A stretch of DNA of 64,000 nt, taken from assembly GCF_030010625.1 (NCBI RefSeq), contig NZ_JASCXN010000028.1, positions 55,238-119,237 on the forward strand, in the 5' to 3' direction. This stretch comes from Streptomyces sp. CC208A (GTDB lineage Bacteria > Actinomycetota > Actinomycetes > Streptomycetales > Streptomycetaceae). A program made the position numbers and the translations under genes. Below the pieces are notes generated by a model. The model was not told the origin of the DNA, ran no database searches, and saw only the letters and a list, made by a program, of their open reading frames with translations. Of this stretch, positions 34,558-43,142 are shown piece after piece (position 1 is the stretch's first letter; every line of letters begins with the position of its first letter).

Positions 34558-34585
34558 AAGAGCCCCGGCGAACGCCGGGGCTCTT
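34558..34585 (+). terminator. Terminator of the sigma factor gene
   Basis: AAGAGCCCCGGCG (34558-34570) pairs perfectly with CGCCGGGGCTCTT (34573-34585) around a minimal loop, ending in TT. It lies 60 bases after the stop. Confidence 0.87.
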
Positions 34586-34637
34586 CGCGTCCTGCGGCAG
34601 ACCCGCGACACCCATCGGAGTGATCTGGTTCACATCG

Positions 34638-34664
34638 TGTCACAGCGGACGAGGAGGCGGTGAC
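34638..34664 (+). promoter_or_regulatory. Candidate ECF41-type promoter
   Basis: TGTCACA (34638-34644) matches the -35 motif described for ECF41 sigma factors. Sixteen bases later the sequence is TGAC instead of the published CGTC, so only the -35 half fits. It lies 55 bases before the oxidoreductase gene that precedes an ECF41 sigma gene. Confidence 0.45.
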
Positions 34665-34698
34665 TTAAGGGCGAACACCTGGAACCGGAGGAGGCATC

Positions 34699-35907
34699 AT
34701 GACGGGGAACACGCATGTGGTCGTGGTCGGGGGCGGATACGCGGGCGTGATGGCCGCGAACCGGCTGACGCAGCGCGAGGACGTGACCCTGACGCTGGTC
34801 AACCCGCGCCCGGACTTCGTCCACCGGGTCCGTCTGCACCAGCTGGTGGGCGGATCCCACGACGCGGTCGTCGCCTACGAGGACGTCCTGTCCGAGCGCG
34901 TCCGGCTGGTGGTCGACGCCGTGACCCGGATCGACGCGGCCGGGCGCGGCGTGGCGCTGGCGGCCGGCGGCACGCTCGACTACGACTACCTGATCTACGC
35001 CGTCGGCAGCGGCAGCGCCGTACCGGAGGTGCCCGGGGCGGCCGAGTTCGCCCATCCGCTCGCCACCCTGGAGGAGGCCCGGCGGCTGCGCGCGGTCCTC
35101 GACGCCACGCCCGCGACGGCCCCGGTGACGGTGGTCGGGGCCGGTCCCACCGGGATCGAGACCGCCGCCGAGCTGGCGGAGCAGGGGCGCAGGGTCACCC
35201 TGGTCTGCGGCGGCGTCCTCGGACCGTATCTGCACACCCGGGGCCGGCGCTCGGTCGCGAAGCGGCTGGCCGCGCTCGGGGCGACGGTCGTCGACGGCTC
35301 CGACGCGAAGGTGACGGTGGTGACCCACGACACCGTGCGGCTCGCGGACGGCCGTGAGCTGCCGAGCGAGGTCACCGTCTGGACCGTCGGCTTCGGCGTC
35401 CCGGACCTGGCCGCGCGCAGCGGGCTGAGCACCGACGCCGCGGGCCGCCTGCTCACGGACGAGACGCTGACGAGCGTGGACGACGACCGCATCCTCGCGG
35501 CCGGGGACTCGGCGGCACCGTCCGGCCTGCCGCTGCGGATGAGCTGCCTGAACGCGACGCCGCTGGGCGCGCGGGCCGCCGACACGCTGCTCAGCCGGCT
35601 CGCGGGCGAGCAGCCGGACCACATCCACCAGGGGTTCTACGCCCAGTGCATCAGCCTGGGGCGGAAGGCGGGCATCTACCAGTTCGCCAACCGGTCCGAC
35701 GTCGCCGTGTGGTTGCACGTCGACGAAGGCATGGGCGCCCGGATCAAGGAAATGGTCTGCAAGAGCATCCCCGGGCACCTGTCCGGAGAGGCGCGCAAGC
35801 CCGGTTCGTTCCGCCTGCACCGCGCGCCGGGTGGCGTCGCCAAGCGCCGGGAGCTGCTGCGTACCCAGGGCGTCGACGCTCCGGCCGCCGCCGACCGGGC
35901 GGTCTGA
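34699..35907 (+). CDS. FAD-dependent NADH dehydrogenase-like oxidoreductase
   Basis: The 402-residue protein has an N-terminal FAD-binding Rossmann motif VVVVGGGYAGVMAANRL (7-23), a second dinucleotide site VTVVGAGPTGIETAAELAEQG (about 144-164) and the late FAD motif ILAAGDSA (about 273). This is the type II NADH dehydrogenase-like fold. The substrate is unknown. GGAGGAGG lies seven bases before the ATG. It is 51 bases upstream of an ECF41 sigma gene; oxidoreductases are the usual partners and targets of ECF41 sigma factors, so this is probably the regulated output gene. Confidence 0.85.
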   Translation: MTGNTHVVVVGGGYAGVMAANRLTQREDVTLTLVNPRPDFVHRVRLHQLVGGSHDAVVAYEDVLSERVRLVVDAVTRIDAAGRGVALAAGGTLDYDYLIYAVGSGSAVPEVPGAAEFAHPLATLEEARRLRAVLDATPATAPVTVVGAGPTGIETAAELAEQGRRVTLVCGGVLGPYLHTRGRRSVAKRLAALGATVVDGSDAKVTVVTHDTVRLADGRELPSEVTVWTVGFGVPDLAARSGLSTDAAGRLLTDETLTSVDDDRILAAGDSAAPSGLPLRMSCLNATPLGARAADTLLSRLAGEQPDHIHQGFYAQCISLGRKAGIYQFANRSDVAVWLHVDEGMGARIKEMVCKSIPGHLSGEARKPGSFRLHRAPGGVAKRRELLRTQGVDAPAAADRAV

Positions 35908-35958
35908 CCGGTGCGGTGCCGCGACGATCTCCCGAGGGACGAGGAGAGGGGACGAGAG

Positions 35959-36855
35959 ATGAGCGACGAGGCCGTCGAACAGGTGACCGAGGCGTTCCTC
36001 GTCCACCGCAACCTGCTCTTCACCGTCGCCTACGAGGTACTGGGCTCGGCGTCGGACGCCGAGGACGTCCTCCAGGAGACCTGGCTGCAGTGGGTCAGGG
36101 CCGACCGGGGACAGGTCCGCGACCCGCGGGCGTACCTCGTCCGCAGCACCACCCGTCAGGCGCTCAACCGGCTGCGCACCATCAAGCGCCACCGGGAGGC
36201 GTACGTCGGCCCCTGGCTGCCCGAGCCGCTGCTCACCGCGCCGGACGTGGCCGAGGACGTCGAGCTCGCCGAGTCCGTGTCGATGGCGCTGATGCTCGTC
36301 CTGGAGACGCTGTCACCGACCGAGCGGGCCGTCTTCGTGCTGCGCGAGGTCTTCGACGTCGGATACGACGAGATCGCGGCCGCCGTCGACAGAAGCCCCG
36401 CGGCCGTCCGCCAGATCGCCCACCGCGCCCGCCGGCACGTCGAGGCGCGCCGCCCCCGCCGAGCGGTCTCCTCGCAGGAGGGCCGGGCGGCCCTGGAGTC
36501 GTTCCGGCGGGCCGTCGAGACCGGGGACCCGCAGGCCCTCCTGGAGGTCCTCGCCCCCGGGGTCGTCCTGATCAGCGACGGCGGCGGCGTCAAGCACGCC
36601 GCGCTGCGTCCGGTCACCGGCGCCGAGCGGGTGTCCCGGATGTTCGCCGGCGGCATCGGCAAGGTCGGTGGCACGATCGGCGTCGAACCGACCGTGATCA
36701 ACGGCAGCCCGGCGTTCCTCGTCCGCCTGGACGGCGAGATCGACGGCGTCATGGCGGTCAGCGTCGAGGACGGCCGCATCGCCGGTCTCTACTACGTCCG
36801 CAACCCCGAGAAACTGTCCCACGTCACCTCCACGACCCCCCTCACCCTCCGCTGA
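35959..36855 (+). CDS. ECF41 (SigJ-like) sigma factor with C-terminal SnoaL-like domain
   Basis: The 298-residue sigma factor has regions 2 (about 10-80) and 4 (about 115-165), then a SnoaL-like domain (about 185-290) in place of a separate anti-sigma factor. The C-terminal hallmarks of ECF41 are visible: DGGGVKHAALRPV (about residue 208) and the NPEKL motif (NPDKL in most members) near the end. In this family the C-terminal domain controls activity from within the protein. GAGAGGGG precedes the ATG. It follows its likely target, the FAD oxidoreductase. Confidence 0.9.
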   Translation: MSDEAVEQVTEAFLVHRNLLFTVAYEVLGSASDAEDVLQETWLQWVRADRGQVRDPRAYLVRSTTRQALNRLRTIKRHREAYVGPWLPEPLLTAPDVAEDVELAESVSMALMLVLETLSPTERAVFVLREVFDVGYDEIAAAVDRSPAAVRQIAHRARRHVEARRPRRAVSSQEGRAALESFRRAVETGDPQALLEVLAPGVVLISDGGGVKHAALRPVTGAERVSRMFAGGIGKVGGTIGVEPTVINGSPAFLVRLDGEIDGVMAVSVEDGRIAGLYYVRNPEKLSHVTSTTPLTLR

Positions 36856-37260
36856 ACACCCACGCGCCCACGCCGCGGAGGCCGGCCCCGACCTCCGCCC
36901 CGCCGCACGGGAGGCGGGGCGGGGGCACCGGGCCACGTGCTGTGTGTCGCCCCCGAGGACGTGGACCCGCCGGCCCACCGCCGGCGGGTGGCCGAGGGCC
37001 GGGCCGCGCGCGTCACGCCCTCGCCGGAGGCGGCGGCACGGCTGCTGCGGGAGGGACTCGGCCTGCGGGGTGGCCTATCCTCACCGTCTACGAGCGGGCC
37101 CGGATCGGCCCTGGCCGGGGGCCTCGGGCCTGGAACCGGGCCACGATCTCGAACCAGTCGTGGGCGTCATCGACGACGCCCACCGGGCGGACGGCGCTGA
37201 TGCGGCCCCGCACCCGCACCAGCGCGGCCCTCGGCCTCTCGCCGAACGAGCACCGGGCCT

Positions 37261-37386
37261 GCTGAAGACCCTGCGCGAGGCCGACCCCGACTTCATTCCG
37301 CTGGACGGCAGCCTCGCCAAGTACGACCGGGTCGGCGACTCACGCGCGGACCACTCCCACAAGCATCAACGGCACGGGGTGAACGT
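37261..37386 (+). pseudogene. Fragment of IS5-like DDE transposase (middle part)
   Basis: The translation includes DPDFIPLDGSLAKYDRVGD followed by HSHKHQRHGVN. This resembles the catalytic DG region (LDGT...DR) and the KHRHHGMN stretch of DDE_Tnp_4 transposases of the IS5 superfamily. Both flanking parts are missing and there is no start codon with a binding site. Confidence 0.6.
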
Positions 37387-37435
37387 TCGGACGGTGCTTG
37401 GCCGAGCGGTACGTCTCCGGCTGGACGGCCTCCGG

Positions 37436-37600
37436 ATCGCGCTCGCGCAGTCTCGTAGGGCGGCCAAGTCGAGGAAGGCGAGGAAGTGCAGGCCCTTCCG
37501 TTCGTATCGGGCGGTGAGGCGACGGTGGCCGAGGAGCCGGGCGAGCGACCGCTCGGTCTTCCAGCGCTGCCGACCGAGGCGCCCGCCGGACTCGATGCCG
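37436..37600 (-). pseudogene. Fragment of IS5-family transposase (C-terminal part)
   Basis: On the minus strand the frame reads RWKTERSLARLLGHRRLTAR followed by YERKGLHFLAFLDLAAL. This is the C-terminal signature of IS5-family transposases (R-W-x-V-E-R-x-x-A-W ... R-R-L-x-x-R-Y-E). The N-terminal half is missing or scrambled. Orientation is opposite to the fragment at 37261. Confidence 0.7.
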
Positions 37601-37946
37601 GCCGCGCTCGCGCAGCTAGGCCAGGTGTCCGACGAAGAAGTACGCCTTGTCCGCGCGGCGTCCGACGGGCCGACGCCGCAGGCCGGCCCCGGTTCACACC
37701 GTGAAGCGGCGATGCGCGGTGGCGGGCGGCGCGCCGGACGTCGGCGGCAGATCCGGCCAGGCACCGCCGCCGGTCAGCGCGTACACCACTGCCGCGGACA
37801 CGGCCCGCGCGTCGCACGGAGCGGTTCCACCGCCTTGCGGACGAGCAGCGAACGACGGCAGCAACGGAGCGGCCGCCCCAGAGCTCCGCAGGAACCAGAC
37901 GCGTCGACGGATCGGCACCCACGCCCGGCAGCATGCCGCACGAACA

Positions 37947-38552
37947 TCACGTCACGGGGCCGACCTCTGACTCCTTGACCGGTGCGGCCGACCTGGCGGC
38001 CCGCTCGATCTTCGCGCGGTAGGCCGCACGGGCTTCCTCGTCGATCCGCCTCTCGTGTTCGGGGCGCAGCCCGGTCCGGCCGTCGAGGCCCTCGCGCAGG
38101 ATGTCGGCGTGCCCGGCATGCCGGATGGTCTCGCCGAGAACGTGGACCATGACGGCGAACAGGTTCGTGTCGGCATGAGGCTCCGGCCACCACGGCACGC
38201 GGCCGGGGGCGTCGAGGGCAAGCGCCTCGATCGTCGCGTCCGAGTGTTCCCACGTGCGCCGGTAGAACCCGATGATCTGATCGCGGGTCTCGTCCGCGGT
38301 CGCCCACAGATCGCTGCCGTCGGAGTCCTGCCACCGGGGCAGCGGTTCCGGGGAAGGACGGCCGAAGACCTCGCCGAAGTACCTGGCCTCGACGGTGGCC
38401 ACGTGCTTGACCAGGCCGAGGAGGTTGGTCCCGGTCGCCGTCAAAGGCCGACGGGCGTCGTACTCGGACAGGCCGTCGAGTTTCCAGAGCAGCGCCTCAC
38501 GGTCCCGCCGCAGTCTCCCGTGCAGATTGCCCTTCGCGCGTGCATCGATCAT
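37947..38552 (-). CDS. DinB/DUF664 family protein (first of three)
   Basis: The 201-residue protein has the DinB four-helix fold: a conserved LLGLVKHVATVEARYFGEVFG stretch with a metal-ligand His (about residue 50) and a late HVLGETIRHAGHADILRE with two more His. Related enzymes use a metal to transfer or open thiol conjugates (mycothiol, bacillithiol), but most DUF664 members are unassigned. The ATG at 38552 matches the family start; a GTG at 38570 is also in frame. It lies alone between two decayed stretches. Confidence 0.83.
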   Translation of the reverse strand: MIDARAKGNLHGRLRRDREALLWKLDGLSEYDARRPLTATGTNLLGLVKHVATVEARYFGEVFGRPSPEPLPRWQDSDGSDLWATADETRDQIIGFYRRTWEHSDATIEALALDAPGRVPWWPEPHADTNLFAVMVHVLGETIRHAGHADILREGLDGRTGLRPEHERRIDEEARAAYRAKIERAARSAAPVKESEVGPVT

Positions 38553-38584
38553 GCGGCACGACTCTGCCACGGGCCGCTCACGCT

Positions 38585-38686
38585 CTCAAGATCCCGTACG
38601 CGGTCCGCGACGACCGGCAGGGCCGAGGCCTGGCCACGACCGCCGCCCTGGTCCGCTGCAAGCGGCTCGCGAAACCTGCCACGTGA
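38585..38686 (+). pseudogene. Fragment of a GNAT acetyltransferase
   Basis: The frame reads LKIPYAVRDDRQGRGLATTA and ends at TGA 38684-38686. RDDRQGRGLAT is the acetyl-CoA-binding loop (R/Q-x-x-G-x-G/A) of GNAT enzymes. Nothing before or after belongs to the fold, so it is a relic. Confidence 0.5.
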
Positions 38687-39771
38687 GACAACCTCCGAGC
38701 AGGCCCGGCATATGGCCGGCTGGCAGGCTGGTCACGGCCGTGACCCACCGCTGAAGACGGTTGGGTGATGTCGGAGCCGTTCGTCTGACGGCGGCCGGCC
38801 CGCTCCGGCGGGCCCGCACCGTGAGATACGCGCAGGGCGGCAGATCGCTGCCGCCCTGCGAGTCGGCGATCGGCCCGTGGAGCAGTGACGCCGCCGGTGG
38901 CACGAGCGCGGCGAAAGCGGAGGCACTCGGATGCTCCTGCTGGAACGGCATGGCCGGTCCTGGCAGCAGCCCGCCCGGCGGGCGGTCGAACGCGATGACG
39001 CAGCGGTGGCGCTCCGGCAGAAGGAGACCTGGCCACAGGCAAGAAGCTGCGGACGCAAGGACCGCCCCCTGGCGGACCGGATCCGTGGCCGGAGCTCGGG
39101 CCGAATACCTGTGGCCGGACTGGCCTGCCCACGCCAGGAAGCGGTCCAGGATGTTTCTCCTCGGCCTGCGGCCACCGGGGGCCGCAAGGACAAGCCCAAG
39201 GACATCGGGAGGGCGCGGCCTGCGCGGCCCGCCGGTCAGAGCACCCATCGGCTCGGCGGCCCGATCGTGCTCGTGCGGAACAACCGGCGTACGCACCTGC
39301 CCCCGACTCCCAATCCGTACACCGAACTTGAACCGAAACGAGAGCATTTGACCGCCGGTCGGGCGCGACATCCACAGCCTCGCCGCAGCCGCCCTCGGCC
39401 AGATCACCCGCGCGCCAGACGCAGCCTCAAGCAGATCCGGCCCCACCCGGGCCTGGTCGATCGAGTGTGGCAGGAGGGGAACCGACGAGGCTCCCGTGCC
39501 GGTGGGCCGAGACGCCGTACGTCTCCCTCACCGTGCCACCCCGACGGCGCCCTTGCTCTTGCGGATTCGATGTCGTGCCCAGCCGACCAGGCGCCCTTCC
39601 GGAAATTCCACAAAACCATGTGCGGACGATTCGCGAAAGGTCGGACCGCACCGCCAGAAAAACTCGGCAACGAAAAGGCACCACCCTGGCCCCCGGAGGA
39701 TACGAGGGCCAGGGAAATGCGGTTCACGTTCCGAATCGCCGTCCGGACTTCGTCTCTGCGGTACCAGCCTG
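38687..39771. other. Non-coding, probably decayed stretch
   Basis: I see no complete gene here. Several overlapping frames exist on both strands but none shows a domain or a binding site. The only clear structure is a hairpin at 38831-38860. Bases 39,351-39,400 read as DIHSLAAAALGQITRAP, which looks protein-like but is not recognised. From 39,560 the sequence is richer in A and T than its surroundings. Confidence 0.5.
38831..38860. terminator. Isolated perfect hairpin in the decayed region
   Basis: CGCAGGGCGGCAG (38831-38843) pairs with CTGCCGCCCTGCG (38848-38860), a perfect 13-bp stem with a 4-base loop. It has the shape of an intrinsic terminator, but no gene ends nearby. Confidence 0.5.
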
Positions 39772-41247
39772 TCACCGCGACGCTTCGACGGCCGGAACCC
39801 CGACCTCGGTGGCCTCCGCAGCGGCCGGCTGGGCGTCCTCGGTACCGGGCCGGCTCCGCAGCCCGAAGGCGCTGACGAAGGCGGCGGCCAGGGCGGCGGC
39901 CAGCGGCACGATCAGGGCGGCCTGGTAGCCGTCCAGGAGCGCCGCGGGTGTGGTGCCGTGGGTGGCCCCGATGTTCACGGCGGCCACGGAGGACAGGCCG
40001 AGCGCGGCGCCGAACTGGAAGGACGTGTACAGCAGACCGCCGGCGACGCCCTGTTCCTCCTCGGCGATGCCCTCGGTGGCGACGATGGTGAGCGGCCCGT
40101 ACGCCAGGGAGAACGCCAGGCCCAGGATGATCAGGCTCGGGAACATCGCCATGTACGTCCAGTCCGCGCCGACCGGCAGGAACAGGGCGTACGACAGGGC
40201 GGCGAGGAGCAGGCCGCCGAAGATGACCCGGGTGTTGCCGAACCTGGCCACCAGCTTGGGCGTCAGGGTCGGCGAGAGGATCGCGTCCACGCCGATGACG
40301 ATGAGGGCGAAGCTGGTCTCCAGGGTCGACCAGCCGCGCAGCTCCTGCAGGTAGAGCACGGCGATGAACTGGAAGCCGAAGAAGCCGGCGGCGAGGAGCA
40401 TGCCGGACAGGTTGGCGCGGACCAGCCCCCCGTGGCGGAAGATGCCCAGGCGCACCAGCGGCGAGGACGACCTGCGCTCGATGGCGATGAAGACGAGGAA
40501 GAGGACGAGGCCGGCGGCGATCGTGCCGGTCGTCATGGCCGCCGAGGCGTGGGCGGCGCGCTCGACGCCGAAGACGAGGAGCAGGATGGCGGCGGTGACG
40601 CTGACGGCGCCGGCCAGGTCGACGCCCTCGCCCGTACGCTCCGGGCGCGGCGACCTGGGGATGAGCGCCACCGCGGCGACGAGGACGAGCAGCGAGAGGA
40701 TGACCGGGGCGAAGAAGACCCAGCGCCAGCTGATGGCGGCCAGCAGACCGCCGACGACGAGACCGAGGGAGAAGCCGCCGGCCGCGGTGCCGGAGTAGAC
40801 GAGCAGGGCCTTGTTGCGCTGCGGCCCCTCCTCGAAACCGGTGGTGATGATCGACAGGCCCGCCGGGATCATGAAGGCCGCGGCGACACCGGTCACGAAC
40901 CGGGCGACGATCAGCGTCCAGCCCTCGGTGGCGAGACCGCCCAGGCCGGAGAAGAGCAGGAAGACCACGAGCCAGAAGACGAACATCCGACGGCGGCCGA
41001 ACAGGTCGGCGGCCCGGCCGCCCAACAGCATGAAGCCGCCGTACCCCAGCACGTAGGCGCTCATCACCCACTGGAGCATGCCCGTGGACATGCCCAGGTC
41101 CTCGCGGATCGAAGGCAGGGCCACGTTCAGCATGGCGACGTCGATGCCTTCGAGGAAGATCGCGCCACACAGCACGAACAGCACGCCCCACGCGCGCCCG
41201 CTCATGCGGTCGGTGCCGCCGTTCGAGGGGGAATGCAGTGTGGACAC
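39772..41247 (-). CDS. MFS drug exporter, DHA2 family (14 membrane segments)
   Basis: The 491-residue membrane protein has about 14 hydrophobic segments and DHA2 motifs: LEGIDVAMLNVALPSI (motif D1, about residue 32) and GGRAADLFGRRR (motif A, about 76). Such proteins export drugs or dyes using the proton gradient. The GTG at 41247 is chosen because AAGGAG lies seven bases upstream; an ATG at 41265 has none. It is divergent from an HxlR regulator, which probably controls it. Confidence 0.88.
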   Translation of the reverse strand: MSTLHSPSNGGTDRMSGRAWGVLFVLCGAIFLEGIDVAMLNVALPSIREDLGMSTGMLQWVMSAYVLGYGGFMLLGGRAADLFGRRRMFVFWLVVFLLFSGLGGLATEGWTLIVARFVTGVAAAFMIPAGLSIITTGFEEGPQRNKALLVYSGTAAGGFSLGLVVGGLLAAISWRWVFFAPVILSLLVLVAAVALIPRSPRPERTGEGVDLAGAVSVTAAILLLVFGVERAAHASAAMTTGTIAAGLVLFLVFIAIERRSSSPLVRLGIFRHGGLVRANLSGMLLAAGFFGFQFIAVLYLQELRGWSTLETSFALIVIGVDAILSPTLTPKLVARFGNTRVIFGGLLLAALSYALFLPVGADWTYMAMFPSLIILGLAFSLAYGPLTIVATEGIAEEEQGVAGGLLYTSFQFGAALGLSSVAAVNIGATHGTTPAALLDGYQAALIVPLAAALAAAFVSAFGLRSRPGTEDAQPAAAEATEVGVPAVEASR

Positions 41248-41424
41248 AGAATTTCTCCTTGTCATACGCGGAGGAACAGTCGCGGGGAACCATCCGCATC
41301 CTTGCCGTATGCGCTTCGATTTCCCATGAGACCCACGTGACGTCCGGGCAGGCGGGGTGAGTTACGGAAAAGCCTGCCGGTTCCCACTTGTAACCACTCG
41401 CAGCATGGGGCACTGTGGGGAGGC

Positions 41425-41862
41425 ATGGAAGAACGCACTTTAAAGTCACCGAGTCACTGCACGGGTACCGAGCAGGACTACGCGGTTCGCCAATGGGACA
41501 CCCGTGAGGGGTGTGAGGTGCGGCAGATCCTCGACCGGGTCGCCGACAAGTGGTCGCTGCTCGCCATAGCGCACCTGGAGCGCCAGACCCTGCGCTTCTC
41601 CGAGCTGCGCCGGCGGATCGAAGGCATCAGCCAGCGCATGCTGACCGTGACGCTGCGTCAGTTGGAACGGGACGGGCTGGTGACGCGTACGGTCCATCCG
41701 GTGGTTCCTCCCCGCGTGGAGTACACGCTGACGCCGCTCGGCGTGACCCTGCACTCCACGATCCAGGCCCTGGTGGACTGGACCGAGGACCATCAGGAGG
41801 AGATCGCGGTGGCCCGCGCCTCGTACGACAGCAGACAGGACGCCCTGGAGCCGCTCTCCTGA
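41425..41862 (+). CDS. HxlR-family transcriptional regulator
   Basis: The 145-residue protein has an HxlR winged helix (about 27-120), with RVADKWSLLAIAHL, FSELRRRIEGISQRMLTVTLRQLERDGL and a conserved Cys30 in the N-terminal part (EGCEVRQIL) that in some members senses electrophiles. GGGGAGG is only one base from the ATG, so the start is not certain. It is divergent from the DHA2 exporter. The shared gap has an arm pair GTTAC and GTAAC (about 41,362 and 41,391) that could be an operator. Confidence 0.87.
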   Translation: MEERTLKSPSHCTGTEQDYAVRQWDTREGCEVRQILDRVADKWSLLAIAHLERQTLRFSELRRRIEGISQRMLTVTLRQLERDGLVTRTVHPVVPPRVEYTLTPLGVTLHSTIQALVDWTEDHQEEIAVARASYDSRQDALEPLS

Positions 41863-42115
41863 CGCACCGTTCGCAGGCGTCACGAGGCATCACGGCCGAA
41901 GATCGACAGCCCGGCCTGCCCCGTCGCCATCGGGTCGGGCCGGGCCGGGACGAGGCGTACACCGGAGGGGCCAGCGGCGTGGGGTGGTACCGACCGGGGT
42001 ACGACCGGCCGTGAAGTCCCCATACCGTAGCCCTCGGTGACGGTCTTCAGCGCCTCGCCGGACGTGACCTCGAGCCGCAGCAGCGCAAGGAAGGCCGTCG
42101 CGGTCCGGCTGCCCC

Positions 42116-42247
42116 GGGAGTTTCGAGGTCTGCGACCTGGAGGCCCCGCGCGAGCGCTACGCGCTCGCCCCGCGGGCGTGGGTACGGAACCTGAAGGAGC
42201 GCTTCACCGAGGCGGAGCGGCTCGCCTCCCCCTCCCCCTCCCCCTGA
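42116..42247 (+). pseudogene. C-terminal fragment of a CFA-type methyltransferase
   Basis: The frame reads SFEVCDLEAPRERYALAPRA and continues WVRNLKERFTEAERLA up to TGA 42245-42247. This resembles the C-terminal end of cyclopropane-fatty-acid-synthase-like methyltransferases (G-F-E-V-x-D-x-E-S-L-R-x-H-Y-A ... W-V-x-N-L). The rest of the enzyme is missing. Bases 41,863-42,115 hold nothing recognisable. Confidence 0.6.
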
Positions 42248-42260
42248 CCAGGTTCACCGG

Positions 42261-42989
42261 TCAGGGAGAGGAGAAGTACCTGTGGAGGACCTGAGGGAGG
42301 TAGTCCGCTGTCGGTCCCAGACCGGTGGCCTCGGACTGCGAGGTGACGAAGGCTAGTTCGTCGAGTTCCGGCCCCGCACCGTGGCCGTCCGGCGCCTCGG
42401 GGAGGCCCGCATGATGCCGGCGGACGAGCTCGCTGGACGTGGCGGGGCACACGAAGTGGAAACCGAGGCTGCCGAACCGCCGTCCCCGCGCCAGGGCCCA
42501 CAACCGCAACTCGCCGGAGGGGACCCGTAGACCGACCTCCTCCAGCAGTTCACGGGCGGCATGCCGACGCAGCCCGGCCACGTCCAGGACCCTGCCCGGC
42601 GCAGGGGGTTCGACCGCTCCGCCGGGAAGCGTCCAGCAGCCGGGACGCGCGGTGCCGGGCGACCCGCGGCCGACCAGGATCCCGCGCTCCGTCGGCACGA
42701 GCACGGTGACGTACAGGGACCCGGGGACCTGTTCGGGCGGGCGGAGGCGTCGCAGCGCTCGGTACCGGTAGGTCATCGGGGCCCACTTCACCAGCAGCGG
42801 GCCGGTGTCCGGACGGTCGACCCCGAGAGCCGCGGCGATCGGCCCGTCGAACACGGCCGGGTTGCGCGACCGGGTCTCCTCCCAGAGGCGGTCCACCTCG
42901 CTCTGCTCCCAGGAGGTGAGTTCCGGCGTCGGATGCTCGACGAAACCGACGGCGGTGTCGAGGAATTCGACGGCGGGCGGCCTCGGCAT
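42261..42989 (-). CDS. Nudix hydrolase-like protein
   Basis: The 242-residue protein has a Nudix domain (about 90-235). The Nudix box is recognisable as GG(A)VE ... ARELLEEVGL (REL-LEE at 146-151), but the spacing between the first Gly and the REL motif is about 23 residues instead of 13, because of an insertion. Substrates of the family are nucleoside diphosphates linked to another group. A charged N-terminal extension of 85 residues is unassigned. AGGAAGG precedes the ATG. It is 153 bases downstream of an ABC exporter gene on the same strand. Confidence 0.78.
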   Translation of the reverse strand: MPRPPAVEFLDTAVGFVEHPTPELTSWEQSEVDRLWEETRSRNPAVFDGPIAAALGVDRPDTGPLLVKWAPMTYRYRALRRLRPPEQVPGSLYVTVLVPTERGILVGRGSPGTARPGCWTLPGGAVEPPAPGRVLDVAGLRRHAARELLEEVGLRVPSGELRLWALARGRRFGSLGFHFVCPATSSELVRRHHAGLPEAPDGHGAGPELDELAFVTSQSEATGLGPTADYLPQVLHRYFSSP

Positions 42990-43142
42990 GTGTCCGTCCT
43001 TCCTCCGGTCGTGTCCGTACGGGTCAGGACACTACGGCCGGTCCGGCTCGGGCGCGAGACCGAAGCGCGCCCACGGTGCGGCCTCGGTCCGGCGGAGGTC
43101 GGCGGCGTCGCCGTCTCGAAGGGGCGTGAGACCTCGTGTCCG

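Larger units (their letters stand above)
36856..37946. other. Decayed region with transposase fragments and no intact gene
   Basis: No reading frame here has both a plausible start and a recognisable complete domain. Bases 36,937-37,080 read as a short protein-like stretch (VLCVAPEDVDPPAHRRRVAEG) that runs into another frame and resembles nothing I recognise. Two transposase pieces in opposite orientation follow. The rest (37,601-37,946) holds nothing identifiable. Confidence 0.6.

Noticed and set aside
36937..37200. 87-codon open frame as a gene
   Set aside because: Only its first 40 residues look protein-like; there is no binding site and the frame drifts into low-complexity sequence.
41248..41265. 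ATG at 41265 as the start of the MFS exporter
   Set aside because: The sequence upstream of it has no ribosome-binding site, whereas AAGGAG is at the right distance from the GTG at 41247.
42037..42294. 85-codon open frame on the plus strand
   Set aside because: It is an out-of-frame reading of the CFA methyltransferase fragment and runs into the Nudix gene.
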